Positions 27,974-40,700 of a stretch of 64,000 nt of DNA are shown piece by piece. Source of the DNA: Prunella strophiata (taxonomy: Eukaryota; Chordata; Aves; Passeriformes; Prunellidae). The stretch spans positions 50,597,626 to 50,661,625 of the forward strand of contig JAZBQD010000014.1 in NCBI GenBank assembly GCA_036583965.1. Direction: 5' to 3'. How positions within the stretch are numbered: the first letter of the stretch is position 1; every line of letters begins with the position of its first letter. Under the pieces are notes generated by a model. That model made no database searches. It saw only the letters and a program-made list of their open reading frames with translations, and was not told where the DNA came from. Both the position numbers and the translations under genes were made by a program.

Positions 27974-28609
27974 AGAGCAACAACATATTTTAGTGAGGTC
28001 CTGGGAGGATGTAGGCTAAACATATGCTTAATTCTGCATTCTCCTTCCAGGTTACAAGGTGCTTAATAGATAAAGTGCTGTGTAAGTGGTCATGCTGCTC
28101 TTCTCCATTTTTTGTGCATTTTTGACTGGTCTGTAAACTATGGGTTCAAGACAGTCCTCTCCCTGATCTTTTGTTTGTGATCAATACTGTTTCAAACACA
28201 GCTTGAATTTAGAAAACAGAAAACCAACATGCTCTCTGACAACCCCCACTTAAGTAATAACAAGGATTTGTATTTGAAATAATAAAGTCTAAATTTCATT
28301 TTTCTGCTACCCTGAGAGTGGGGGCAAATTGCCCGTGATAATTGCTATGCACATTTATCTTTTCCTTCATAACATGAAGATATAAAAATTCAGACTAGCT
28401 GAACTAGATTAGAAACCTGATCTAACTATGATCTTTAGAAAGTCTAGCACTCTTCCTGATTAGACTCTCAGACGGGATCATCAGTCTCTGGGACTGTGAA
28501 ATACAGCATTTATAGTAATGTAGATCCTTATCATTGTGGTGACTGAAAGCATTTTAAGTGACTCACCATATACGCGAAAAAAAAGGAAACTTTTTTTTTT
28601 TTTTTACAG
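27974..28609. repeat. 629-bp direct tandem duplication, gene-proximal copy (start of SLC13A1 3' UTR)
   Basis: Second copy of the unit, ending in T15-ACAG, which read on the minus strand is the last Leu codon plus TAA of SLC13A1 followed by A15. The duplicated segment is therefore the first part of the gene's 3' UTR. Short shared sequence at the edges (GTAAAA on the minus strand at both the stop codon and the distal end) suggests microhomology-mediated duplication. Confidence 0.95.
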
Positions 28610-28747
28610 CCCGGTGCCATTTGTAGATGGGATGTTGGGTACCCAACTTGGGAAAGTGTAGAGATCAAATATAGGCACTATCCACGTCATAATCCCAAGC
28701 ATAACTACAGCAACTCCGATGATGTTAATGCCCAAGCCAGCTTTCAC
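28604..28747 (-). CDS. SLC13A1: SLC13A1 exon 15, C-terminus and stop (residues 559-605)
   Basis: 144 nt of coding sequence including the TAA at 28604-28606. Acceptor TTCTTTAG. Encodes VKAGLGINIIGVAVVMLGIM, the last helix, then TWIVPIFDLYTFPSW and a short tail with an NGT sequon at residue 601, matching the extracellular glycosylated C-terminus known in mammals. The stop codon runs into an A15 tract in the transcript, which is one edge of the tandem duplication. Confidence 0.95.
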   Translation of the reverse strand: MKAGLGINIIGVAVVMLGIMTWIVPIFDLYTFPSWVPNIPSTNGTGL

Positions 28748-31700
28748 CTAAAGAAGAGGAAAAAGAAAGCAGAAACATGGATCAAGACAATGAAGAAAAA
28801 TGTTTAAATGCCAAAAATCCCCTTTAGGACTTTTGCTTAAAACTCACCATGTCCATAATAGTTAAATGACCATATGAAAACACAATGGCATTGGCTGGGT
28901 TTGCTACAGGAAGCAGGAATGCAAAGGAAGTACACAAGGTAGCAGGTATCAAAATGAAAAGTGGGTTCACATGAATGGCTTCAGCCTACCAAAAAATGAA
29001 AGAGAGCACAGCTGTCAAGGGATGCATTTGCCAAATTAAATACAGAAATACAAACTTCCTATATTAACACAAGTGAAATGTGAATGGAACTGCCAGTTTA
29101 AACAATGAGAAAACACTTTTTTGGTAAATCATTTTTTTAAGAACATTACACAGGCATGAAAAGCAAAAACACCACAAGAAAGATGATAAAGCTGAATTTG
29201 TATATAATAGATTATTGATGATCTGGATGAAGGGGTAGTGTGTACTCTCAGTAAAGTTGTGAATGACTACGTTGGGAGGTGTTGATCTGCTGAAGAGTAG
29301 GAAGGCTCTGCAGAGGCAGAGCTGGATGGATAAGGTTTAACAAGACTAAATGCTAGGTCCTGCCCTAGGGTCACAACAATGTCAGGCAGCACCACAGGCT
29401 GGGGGCAGACAGGCTGCAAAGATGCCTGGTGGAAAAGGATGTGGCTGTGTTGGTTGATGGGACCTGAGCATGATCCAGGGTGTGCCCAGGTGGCCAAGAA
29501 GGCCATTGCCATCCTGGCCTGTGCCAGCAATGGTGTGGCCAGCAGGACCAGGCAGTGTTTGTCCCCCTGCACTCAGCACTGTTGTGGCCACACTTTGAGT
29601 GTTCAGCTCTGGACTGCTCACTACAAGAAAGACATTGAGGGACTGGAATGTGTCCAGAGGAGGGCAATGGAGCTGGGGAAGGGTTGGGAGCACAAGTCCT
29701 TATAAAGAGCAGCTGAAGGGGCTGGGGGTGGTCAGCCTGGGGAAAGGCATCTCAGGAAAGACCTTATCACTTTCTACAATTCCCCTGAAAGGAGGGTGGT
29801 GGGCATCAGTCTCTTCTTCCAGACAACTAGCAACAGGACAAGAGGAAATGGCCTCAAACTGCACCAAGGGAGGTACAGGTTGGACATCAGAAAGAATTTC
29901 TTTAGTGAAAAGTTGTTAAACTTTGGAATGGACTCCCCATGGAGGTGGTGGAGTCATCATCTGTGGAAGTGTCCAAAAAGAAGTTGGACAGAGCACTTAG
30001 TGTTATTTGGCAAAGTGGTTATCAGTCAAAGATTGGACATGTTATTCTCACAAATCTTTTCCAACGTAACTGATTCTGTAATTTTGTGAAAAGAGGAGTA
30101 ACATTTCTTTGAAAGAAAGAGAAAAGGCATTAGTATGTGTCAAAGCTGGCCAGGAGGATAAGCTACAGACTAGAAGACAATCAAGAATTTTGAAGAAGAA
30201 AGAATCAGATGTTTTGATAAAGATGATAAGAAGAAAGAACAGAATTGATCTAAGGACAGAAGAAATGTGAATTACATACAAAGCACATCTATTAGCCCTA
30301 TCTTCTCTTTGTGACAAACTGGAGTGTTAACCATTTTTGCTGAAGATGCAGTCCAGATGAAACCCTAAGAGAATTGTTCTTTTAAGAGCTTCAAATATTC
30401 ACAAATAGTAATGACAACATCAATTTTCACATGTTGAACTGTAATGGAGTTTTCTGAGGTAATGTTCTTCACAGTGGCTTGCATGTTTTGGACTTTTGCT
30501 GAGCAGTGTTGACAATATAGGGTTGTTTTCTTCTGGCTGAGCAGAAGAAAGAAGTTTTGCTCTACTTACACAGAGCAAAGGCCTTTCCTATTTTTCTCAC
30601 TGCCACAGTGATGAGAGGCTGGGGTGGAATTGGTAGGAGACCTAGGACAGCTGACCCCAAATGACCAAGGGATATTCCATATGGATCATGCTCAGTATAT
30701 AAAGCAGGGGGAGTTTGGAGTGGTGGCATTTCTTGCCTCGAGTAACTGCCCTGTGTGATGGGGCCCTGCTCTGCTGGAGATGGCTGAACAGCAGCCTGCC
30801 CAGGGGAAGCAGTGAATTAATTACTTGTTTTGCTTTGCTTACACGTGGGGCTTTTGCTTTCCCTGTTAAATTGTCTTCATCTGAACCCATAAGTTTTCTA
30901 GCTTTTTCCCCTTCTAATTCTGTCCAGGACCCCTCTGGTGTGGCAGTGAGTGAGCAGCTGCCTGTGACTTGATTGCCATCTGGGTTTAAATTATAAAATG
31001 AATGTTTATCTAATTTTACTAATTTTTCAGCATTTCTTGTTAGAAACACTGAAAGCAACCAAATATCCAATGCACAATACAGGACAGCAAAAAACCTGCA
31101 CGAAATATTTTATTGAGACTATTTTAAAACCGCTTCTTTGAGCAGCTGCATTATTACATAGGTGATAGAGTAGATTCTGATTAAAAATAAGCTTGTTATA
31201 CTCACCAAAGGAGATAGTATGGGCAAAAAGATTGTAATGGTAGCTGGATTGCTGGCTACTTCTGTTACTGTAGTGACAATAAGGCAGGATATCAGGATAA
31301 TCAGCCACAAGGGTAATGATCCTAGAGGGGTCAATTTACTTGCTACCCACTCAGAAAGTTTTGAAACCTGCATAAGGAATGTGAGAACATGATTATGTTT
31401 AGCAAGTCACTGAAAGGAAAATTTTTAAATGGTATATAAACAAAACTTATCTGTTAATAATGAAGTATTTAGGTAAAAGAGAAAAATCTGAAATATTTTC
31501 CATATTTCTATCACATGTTTTTAAGACCATTTTTCTAATTCAATGGTGCCCTATAAGAGCCCAGGTAAACTGTATTCCATTTATTGATATTTGCATCCCT
31601 GAGATGGTGAGAGGAGTCTTAATCAGAAAATGGTAATACGAGTACATTAGGCTTCATAACCAGAGTCTAGGTCCAAAGCTGCTTGATTTACTGGAGTTGC

Positions 31701-34700
31701 CATCAGGCTCCACATGGGAATTATCTCAGTAATATTAAGGCTTTGGAAACAGTGTGTTGTCACAGCCCCTGCCCCTATCAGATCTAAATTAAATAAGAAA
31801 CAGTAGTCATCACTGTGCATAGCCTTGGAAGACATAGGAAACTTCTTTTTCTCTAAACCTGCTTTCTGAACATCTTGAATATTCATCACATTTATCCTGT
31901 TCAACACTGCTACAGAATAACTTGCTAAAACAAGAGAATAACTGTGAATTCACTGCATGTCTGAATTGCTCTTGATTGGGTCACGTTATTTGCTCAGTAT
32001 CTTCTATAAATTGCATTACCTCGCAGCCGTCTGCCAGTGCAAACCCGCCACCAACAAGAATAGCTATTTCCCAGGGCATGCATGACTGAAACTCCTTCCA
32101 AGTAATCAGTGGAATGTAACCAACAACAGCTAGAGAAAAAAAAATAAAATACATATATATAGTCTCCCAACCAACATTTAAAAACATATTGACAAGCTGT
32201 TGAAATAATCTCCTTGAGGAAGTACTTGGGAAAAATTCAAAGACAAAAACCTCATCATTGTAACATGAACAAGGTCTCTGACAGAAACAACCTGCACTTC
32301 CTGGGACAGATCTTTAACTGGGGAAAACTGTCACAGCTTGGAGACTTTAGAGCTGTGAAGGTTTTCACCAGTGGAGCACTGGCCCCTTTCCACTCCTTCC
32401 CTATCTGTAGCTGTAGGATACCAGTGAGTTTTATTTACTCAGTAAAACTGCACAATTCAGACTGATTGCTAAGCAAATGCTGTTTCACTTAGACTCATTT
32501 AGGTTCTGACCTTCCATTCTCTGTGAACCCTGAGATCCCATTGTTTTCAGCAGCACAGCTGAATACATAAAGAGGATAAGCCAGAGGTGTACTTTAAACA
32601 AAAAATCCATTTTGAAGAAGAAAAATTACATGATAATGAATTGATGTACAATTTTGGGGTTTGTAGAGTACCCTAATCAAGCAGTAACATTTTCAAAACA
32701 TAATCCTAGCCCATTTCAAAGCCCATTGCAGTCAATGGGAAGGTGGTTTCCATTGGTGTCCATGGGCTGCAGGTCACAGGTGCCTGCACAGCACTAGCTC
32801 CTGCTGCTCACATTGTATTATTGTTGGCACTGACTTCCAGGCCAGGGATGATTTACACCCCAGTGCTTTATATCCTCTATTAAGACTTCAGCATTAGCAT
32901 TTAACAACATTCCTCTAACCAGTGCAATAATTACATTTGCAGTAGCATCTTAGATACCTTATTGTAGTAAAATTGACATCAAAATATACTCAACTGTTTT
33001 CTCCATTCGATGTCCTAGGCAATGTTTTTGCTGGAATAATAAAGAACAGGAGGCCTATCACTAAGGCAGCTGTTGAATCTGTAATATAGCTTTTATACCT
33101 AAGGAGAAGTCAACAAGAAAAAAAACACATAAATATATATAGTCAGGAGAAGGAGGGGAGGAGAGAAGAAAAGGACAAAGTAGCAGGAAAGTTCACAGTC
33201 TGCTGTGGACTGACCATAACCCTCTATTCCTCATCCCCTAACCATTAGGTGTGGTGGAAAGAGGTAGAGGAGTAAGGAATGGAGTCAGCTTGAACCTGGA
33301 AAAAAGAAGGTGAGGGGAAAGTATTTTGGTTTTTTTATTTGTTTCTCACCATCCAACTCTATTTTTAATTTGCAGTTAAGTTAATTTTTCCCATATCAAG
33401 TCTGCCCATAATGGTAACTGATAAGCAATCAGTTATCCCTGTCTTTATCCTGACCCACAAGCTTTTTGACCTTATTTTCTCACCCTGTCCTTTTGAGGAG
33501 AGGCAGTGACAAAGTGGCTGGGTGGGCACCTGGCAGACAATCAAGGTCAGCTCCTCAGATCTATAGAAATTTTTGGGGCACGCCCTATAAATTCAGAAAT
33601 AAACATCTTGAGTAAGCATGTGTTATTTTGCCACACAGAAATAATCTGGGGGACAGGGATATTCAGGAGTAGCTGATACTTAAATAACTAGTTTTTACAG
33701 TTTAATGATAAATTTAATAATTTTAATATGCTCTGCAATAGATTTAGTTTAAGAGGCCTTAAAGAGCACAGTGCATACCCACAAAGGGCATTTTCTAGCT
33801 GAGGAAATGCAGCAGAACCTTATTATCATTCTCCTATGGCTGTTATTACTAGGGTCGCAATCACAAGGGTCATGTTTGTTTTGGTCATTTCCAGTGCCTA
33901 AGAACTGTTTGCACTACTGTTTCTTAAACTGCTTCAATATCCTTCTAACTTGTAAGATCAGGCAAGGTGCCAAGCTGAGCTGTAAGGCCATTTTAACACA
34001 TCCAAGCCTGTTACTCAATGTTAGCTGGTGACATATCCCAGTCTGTCTTATTTCAGTCAAGATGGTCATTAAAATGAAGAGAAATTTTACTGAAGAAAGC
34101 TAAGCAAACATTTTCTTAACCTTGTTATTTTTTTTCTATTTTCTGCAAGTTCTTCTGTAAGATTTTCTGAACCAATACACCAATATATTTGTTCTCTCAG
34201 CCTCAGACCATATGCTTTCTAAATATTCAGCTACATTAGGTCCAATAATAACTTCCCATCAGATCTTCCCAGCAGCTTAGTGTTTTGTACTGAATCAGAA
34301 AGCAAAAAACAATTCTCTCAGTTATATGCTACAAATATCTAATCCTTTGCTTTGTTAGGTGAAATGAAAAAAAAAAACAAAAAAAACCTTAATATGCATA
34401 ACTGACTTACACCAAAACCAGCATAATATTAGCTAACACTGTCACAAAATGAAGATGCCCTAGAAGTTGAAGTGATTCTCTAATATTCTGTCTCCTGCTT
34501 CCTAGTCTCTGCCTGCATAGAAAATACATTTTGAAAAAAATGTTACTATATTTTTCTGGTTTCTTAAGGCAGGAGGTTCTGCCTGTATATCATCTTTCAC
34601 CTAGGACCAGATGCACCAGGCCTAGAGATACAAAATCTCTTCCTCTTGGATCCTATCCTACATTCTTTTAAGGCTTGCTAGAAGTTTTGAAGGAAAGTGA

Positions 34701-37700
34701 GATCTAGATACGGAAACAATCCATGCTGTCACTTTCCTCTAGGCAGCTCCATTTCCATATAATGGTTGAGCTTGAAGGGGGCCTCAGGAGGTTGTCTGGT
34801 CCAACCCCTTCTGCTCAGGCAGAGTCACTCAGAGCCAGCTGCCCAGGACTATGTTCAGACAGTTTTTTAATATCTCCAAGGATGGAAAATCAAACACCTC
34901 TCTGGGTCACCATCACAGGTAAAAAACATCTCCTGATGTTCAAGAGGCAACCTGTAAATTTAATTTTGTGCCCATTGTCTCTCAGCCTGTCACTGCACCC
35001 CACTAAGAAGAGCCTGACTCTTTCCTCTTTGCTCCCTCCCACATAGTTTAAAACATTGTCAAGGTGACCCTGCAGCCCCCTTCCTGCAGGGATTGTCCTC
35101 CTCAGGTGCAGGACTTTGCACTTGCTCTAGCTGAACTAGGGAGAGCAACTTTTTGCTCCCAAACTTAGTATTGATGTAAAACACCATTCTCAAAAAACTG
35201 CTTGGGACACACACAACATCCTACCACCAGTCAAACTATTCTGAGGACACACACATGATGCCATTCCAAACAGAAGCTTTTCAATCATTATCAAACTTTG
35301 AGATAAACATTTTTAAAGCCTATTTATCCAAGTTGTACTACAGCTGCATATACAACATCTACCTGCTTATAAGACTGCAAATCTGAATGTGCTATAAGGA
35401 AGCAAAAAACCTGTTGATTCAAGAGATCTCACAATGACTCCAGCAGAGATCATTGAAGAGAACATGGCTGTGGACAAAAATACACAGTGGTCTTGTATTA
35501 GAAGTAAAGAAAGCAATAAATCATGAAGAAAAAAATACAGTACATCCAGGCAATGATCTGAGGAAGAGGGAAGCCTACCTACAGCCTACATCAGCTGTAA
35601 TCAGCTGCAGCTCAGTGTTGAACTTTCTGTTTCTTATGAGGCTCATAAACCCAAAGGCCAAAGGCCAACCTGGAACTCCTCTAATTGAAGCTAATATCTG
35701 ACAGCCTGGAATCAGACCAGGACATAGAAGGGAACTGCTGTAGCAGAAATGATGTGTGATCATGTGCTGTCAACAGATGGGGAGGAAACAGGCATTTTTA
35801 CCCTGTGCTGCTCTCTGTAGTGTTATACAATATTTATTGAAACATCCTGCTGTCTGCTCACAGAAGGAGGCAACGGCTGCAGGGCAGGACAGCAAAGGGA
35901 CAGCAATATTTATTAGTCTTTAATAAATATACATTTTTTTCTTAAGAAAACTGGTTGAGGTAATGTATTTGTGAAAGGCATCTGATAAAGCTGGAAATCA
36001 TGGGCTCTACTCAATACTGCTGCAGCAGAAATGTAGATTAAAAATTTGCTGACAGTACAAAAAGTAGCTCTTAAGAAGTATGAAGGTAGCATAAATAAAT
36101 AGTGGTATTTCTGCTGGGATTTCAAAAATATCAGTGTTTACATATTAAAGGGGTACTCAGTATCATGAGAATGCACACAAGGGTCTGAGAACATGAACAT
36201 GGGTGGTGACAGTGATGGAAAATTTTATTTGAAACAAAGATTTAAGCATTTAATTTAGTTCAACAAGCAAAGCTTATAAGGTGATATAACCACAAGATAC
36301 ATATTCTTTTAAAGCACAGAAGAATTTTTTAATCCAACAGAGAAAGACAAAAATAGCTGGAAGCATATTCAGACAGAAAGCAACATGTTATTTTGTATTT
36401 TCAGTTTGACGACAGACATGACTATCAAGGAAATTAGCAAATTCCAAAATCTGAGGAACCTGCGCTTTGCGACCCTAACATCAAGCCTGGTATCTTTCTG
36501 GAAATTCAGGTTCTGATAAAGGAAATTTCTACTAAGTTTAACACATAGAACAATGTAGAACACATAGAACACATAGAACTCTTTTGATCTTCAGCATGCT
36601 AGAATAAAGGATCAGACAGCCCTTTCTGGTTTAAGACCCTGAGGGTGGTGCAATTCCCACCTAATAGGATGCACTCACTAGTCTCGGAGCAACATTGTGG
36701 CTTTTCATGAAAGGTAAAAGCTCTTTTCAAGTGGTAGAACTTCCCTTAGCCTTGTTGGGACTGTGGGATAAAACCCTGAGGAAAGCAAATGCTATCAGAT
36801 TTCTGTAAGGGTGGAGAATATATCCTTATAGGTGTTTCCTGTACCATAAACTTAAGGAAGTTGTGCACCTCCCTATCTCTGTACTTAAGTCCTAAACACT
36901 GAGCAATTTTATATGCAGAGGCCTTAGGGAACAAGTGTGTAGGAGATGCAATCTGCAGTTCAGTGCACTGCTACAAGCCTCTTGGACATCACAATGACAG
37001 AAATACAGTTCCTAAGATCTGAGGGTTTTTTCCCTCAAATTTCTTTGTTGTTGCTCTTGTTCAGTTTGGGTTTTATTTCTAAGAATGTGCCTTGCTCACA
37101 GCTGTACCTGTGCTGACCCTATGCACCACTCCTTTATTTTCACTGAGAAGTTTTTGTTGCTCAGAATGTATTAACCTAATTTACTGGTTTTATGCCTGGT
37201 AATATAATTGATTGATAAATTAAAGCTATCTAGAAATAGTCTGTGTGTGAATAGTAGGAAATGCTTTCTTTCCTCTTAAAGTGTGTAAGGAAATCTTTGT
37301 TTCTCTTCAGGTTACCTCACCCAAATTACAGTATAATTCAGCCTAATGTGATATGACACATGCTTGCAGTTCCTTCCAAGGGCAACATTAGAGGGCAAAG
37401 TAACATCCCTGTGCAGAACCTGTAACCCTGCTCATTTCTGAGAATGTTCTGTTTTTCTGTACCAACGAACAAAATCCTTGAACAATGATAACGAGCTTCA
37501 AATACGAATATGTAGCTCTCTGGAGGAAAAAAAAGTCATTTGAACCCTAAGTCCCATATTTGAAAGGTTGTTTACAGTGCCTGTATTTCAGTTTAATATG
37601 TAGCTCTTTAAACAACGCTGGTGAGCACTGGGTGTTAATAGGAAGCAGGGAGAGAAGTCAGCCCAGCCTGATTGCTTAGCTAGCTGATTGTTTAATTAGG

Positions 37701-40700
37701 TCACCACTCCAAAACCCCTTCAAGAGTATAGTGTGTCATGTGAGACAGTGATCATCAGCTCTGCTGTTGTTATAAGGGAAAAACAAATGTTCTTTTTCAA
37801 TTTTTTCTGATGATTAAAAGTAAATAATTTTAAAACAATCTTAGTTTTTAATACACTTTTAATGGAATTTTTTGTGCAAAATAATTGTGTTACACTTTAA
37901 ATCTTTGCAGTGCTACAATTATTCCTTATGACACTCCCTCCCAGACTTTCTGGAAGAGCACTGGGAAGGTGTGTAAGTGGTGGAAATATAGAAGAAGGCA
38001 TGAGGTGTGTGTGTTCACATGTCATTTATCACAAACACACAGGAAAACAAATATAAAATTACCCTTCTAGTCTAGAACTGGCCTTTGGGATAGCCAGTAA
38101 TTAATGTTAAACCCATAAGGACCTAGACAGCATTAAGTCCCACTTGTCCCAATCCTGCAACTACTTTCCACCACTCCAGAGCAAAACTCAAAACTTTATC
38201 ACTGAAAAGCAGAACTGAAATTACAGTAATTGCAGCAAGAGAAAAGCAGATGTCACAGTAATATAAGTCCCTGTAAGACTGACTGATTACTTAGGGAAAG
38301 AAATCCAGGTGATACTGGAAAAGTTGCAGCAGAAGGCAAAAAAACCCACAATAGTTCTTGACTTTTGGTGTTCAGTTGAACTATGACTTAAGGGAGTTAT
38401 GTATGAACAGACAGTAATTTATGTCATTAATTTCAGCTGTCAAAGCAGGAGATGTTGGCCTGTATGCATATAAGTGTGCTGTCACTAAGGGCAGTGGATC
38501 AAAAAATCCTAACCAGATTTATTCTTTAAATTTCACACTTAATGAGGAAGTGGGGTACATCAATTGTTATGCGTTCTTCCTCACCATATTAAACCAAAAA
38601 TCTAGTAATAATCCCTCTTAGGAGACACTTTATTTTATCCTATAAGAGGTTTTACACATCTCAGCTATTGCTCACATACATATGTGAAGTTGCTGGAGTT
38701 TATCTTCTGTATACACTACAAAGGCTTGCAACAAGTTTGGCCTAGCATATTTCTGAAATATTGAAAGTAATTTAGCTTTTGAAAATTGGTAAGAAAAGAA
38801 GGTATGTAATTAAGGCACAGTACAGTTCTTGTTGGTTTATCAAAAGAGATCACTTACTTTGGGAAAAGTGAAGACCATCCTGGGATGAAGCCAGGATCTC
38901 TGGTGAACCACAGGAGGGTCATTAGAATGAACAGGACAAGTGTAACAGTTTCTGGGTAGCTATAGCAGAAGTAGAATGAATTATAAATTTTCCTGAATTG
39001 ACACTTAGATTTACCTGCTCTTGTTTGCAGATTTATAGTTTGAAATACCTAATTGGTCCAAGTTTCTTGTACTCCTCCTGAATCACCTGTGATGAGGCCT
39101 CTTCTCTAGCTGTTCTCTTCTTGCCACACTTGAACATGTTTTTTAAACTGGAATGTAAAGTAGCAATATTAAATGATGGGACAATAGTGCATACAGAAAA
39201 AAAGTGTCCAACCTTTCCAGTTACCAATAGCATTTGACAAATGTAAATTTGTCACTTTACAATGCAGTATCTCCCATTTAGTTAACACACACCAAACTGA
39301 GCATTATTGGAATTAATTGACAATGCCCAGTGGGAAACTGACAGAGACAGCAACAAAATGTGTTCCTGTTATTGACCAGTTCATTTAGGTCAGGAAAGAT
39401 GAAACTTTAATCATGTGAACTAATTGAATTAATCAAATATATAACTCTCTTTAATGAGATTCTCTTTAAATCTATGGCTTTGCTTTACTATGTATGAAAA
39501 GGTTTTTATCACACAAATAGCTTACATATTGATCAGTAGAGTATTTGCTACAAGCCAGGTTTTCATTCTTGGATAAGTCTCTTACACAATGTTAAAAAGA
39601 ACATTATCAAAACAGTCAAGGAAAATGAAGTTATAAGTGTTCACATATAGAGTGGTAAGCATGGAATGATTCTGTCTGCTTAAAACGAGTCTCACTTTTC
39701 ATGTCTTGCACCACAAGTAGCCATGTAATTTTGGAAGATTGGTGTCCCACCTATCTCTCCAGATGTTAGTGAACTTATGGAGAAAAAGGCTTTGAAGAAT
39801 CATCCCAAAAGACATATTGTCCTCTCCAAAACCATAAAAGCCCAAGCTGTGTGGAGAAACAGAAACCCTACCATACCATCACATATAAATTTAGAAAAAG
39901 CAGAAGTTTCTTGCATTCACAAATACAGTCATCCAGTTTATAGCAGACATTGTTCAAGTATTCAAACCAATGCCTCACTTCAATAAAGGATGTATTCCTA
40001 TGACTCTTCTAGTCAAAAAAAAATGTATATGATTTCAGTATTCTTCTTGTACACATGCACTGATTAATGATGATGTGTGTATATTATAAAGGAGTGAGTC
40101 CATTGGTGATATGGACTTTTCACACTGGGCTGAACAGCCCAGGATCCTTATTTTAGAAGATTCTTGTCCATCCAGAGATTGAGCCATACCAGTCAAGGTC
40201 ACAAAATCACTGTTGCTGCATTTTCCTCCTATTGAGCCTATTAAACTGAGGTGCAATATTTACTCCAGGTACAAACTATCTTTTATATCAATAACCTTTA
40301 GTTTTATTGATTATACCATTCACTTACTCAAACCCAAGGAAAAGCCACTGGAGCCAGAGCCAGGAGAGCAGCAGAATAATAACTGCAATGGGGATGGAAA
40401 GGATAAACCAGGATCCAAAATTGATGCACTGGCAATCTGGGTAGCGTCTGGGTGAAAGCAAAAAAAAAAAAAGTTTAGTTCACCATTGCAGAGGAATGAA
40501 GACTTGTGAGTATTACCAGAAAGTGCTGCTGTGGGAGAGTATTTCTGTCTGGCAGCAGATTTCAGCATGAGGTGGCCTGTGGTATCCTCTTACCTCACCC
40601 TCCCATCCTCCTCCTGGTCATCAAGACCACTACAGGAAGCAGCTGTGCCAGTTATTTGAGCAATGGATCAGCAGCAGGTCTGGGGATCTGACACTGACTG

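Larger units (their letters stand above)
33099..38857 (-). other. SLC13A1 intron 10 (largest)
   Basis: 5.76 kb between exons 10 and 11. Holds the CR1 at 34758-35150, a purine-rich stretch around 33140-33180 and the small tandem repeat at 36541. No missed coding exon is needed, since the phases of exons 10 and 11 join. Confidence 0.85.

Noticed and set aside
29267..29919. Several 97-108 codon frames on both strands
   Set aside because: All lie in the intron 13 CR1 element.
30642..31070. 142-codon minus-strand frame, longest in the window
   Set aside because: Falls across the antisense of the solo LTR in intron 13, so it is an artefact of repeat composition.
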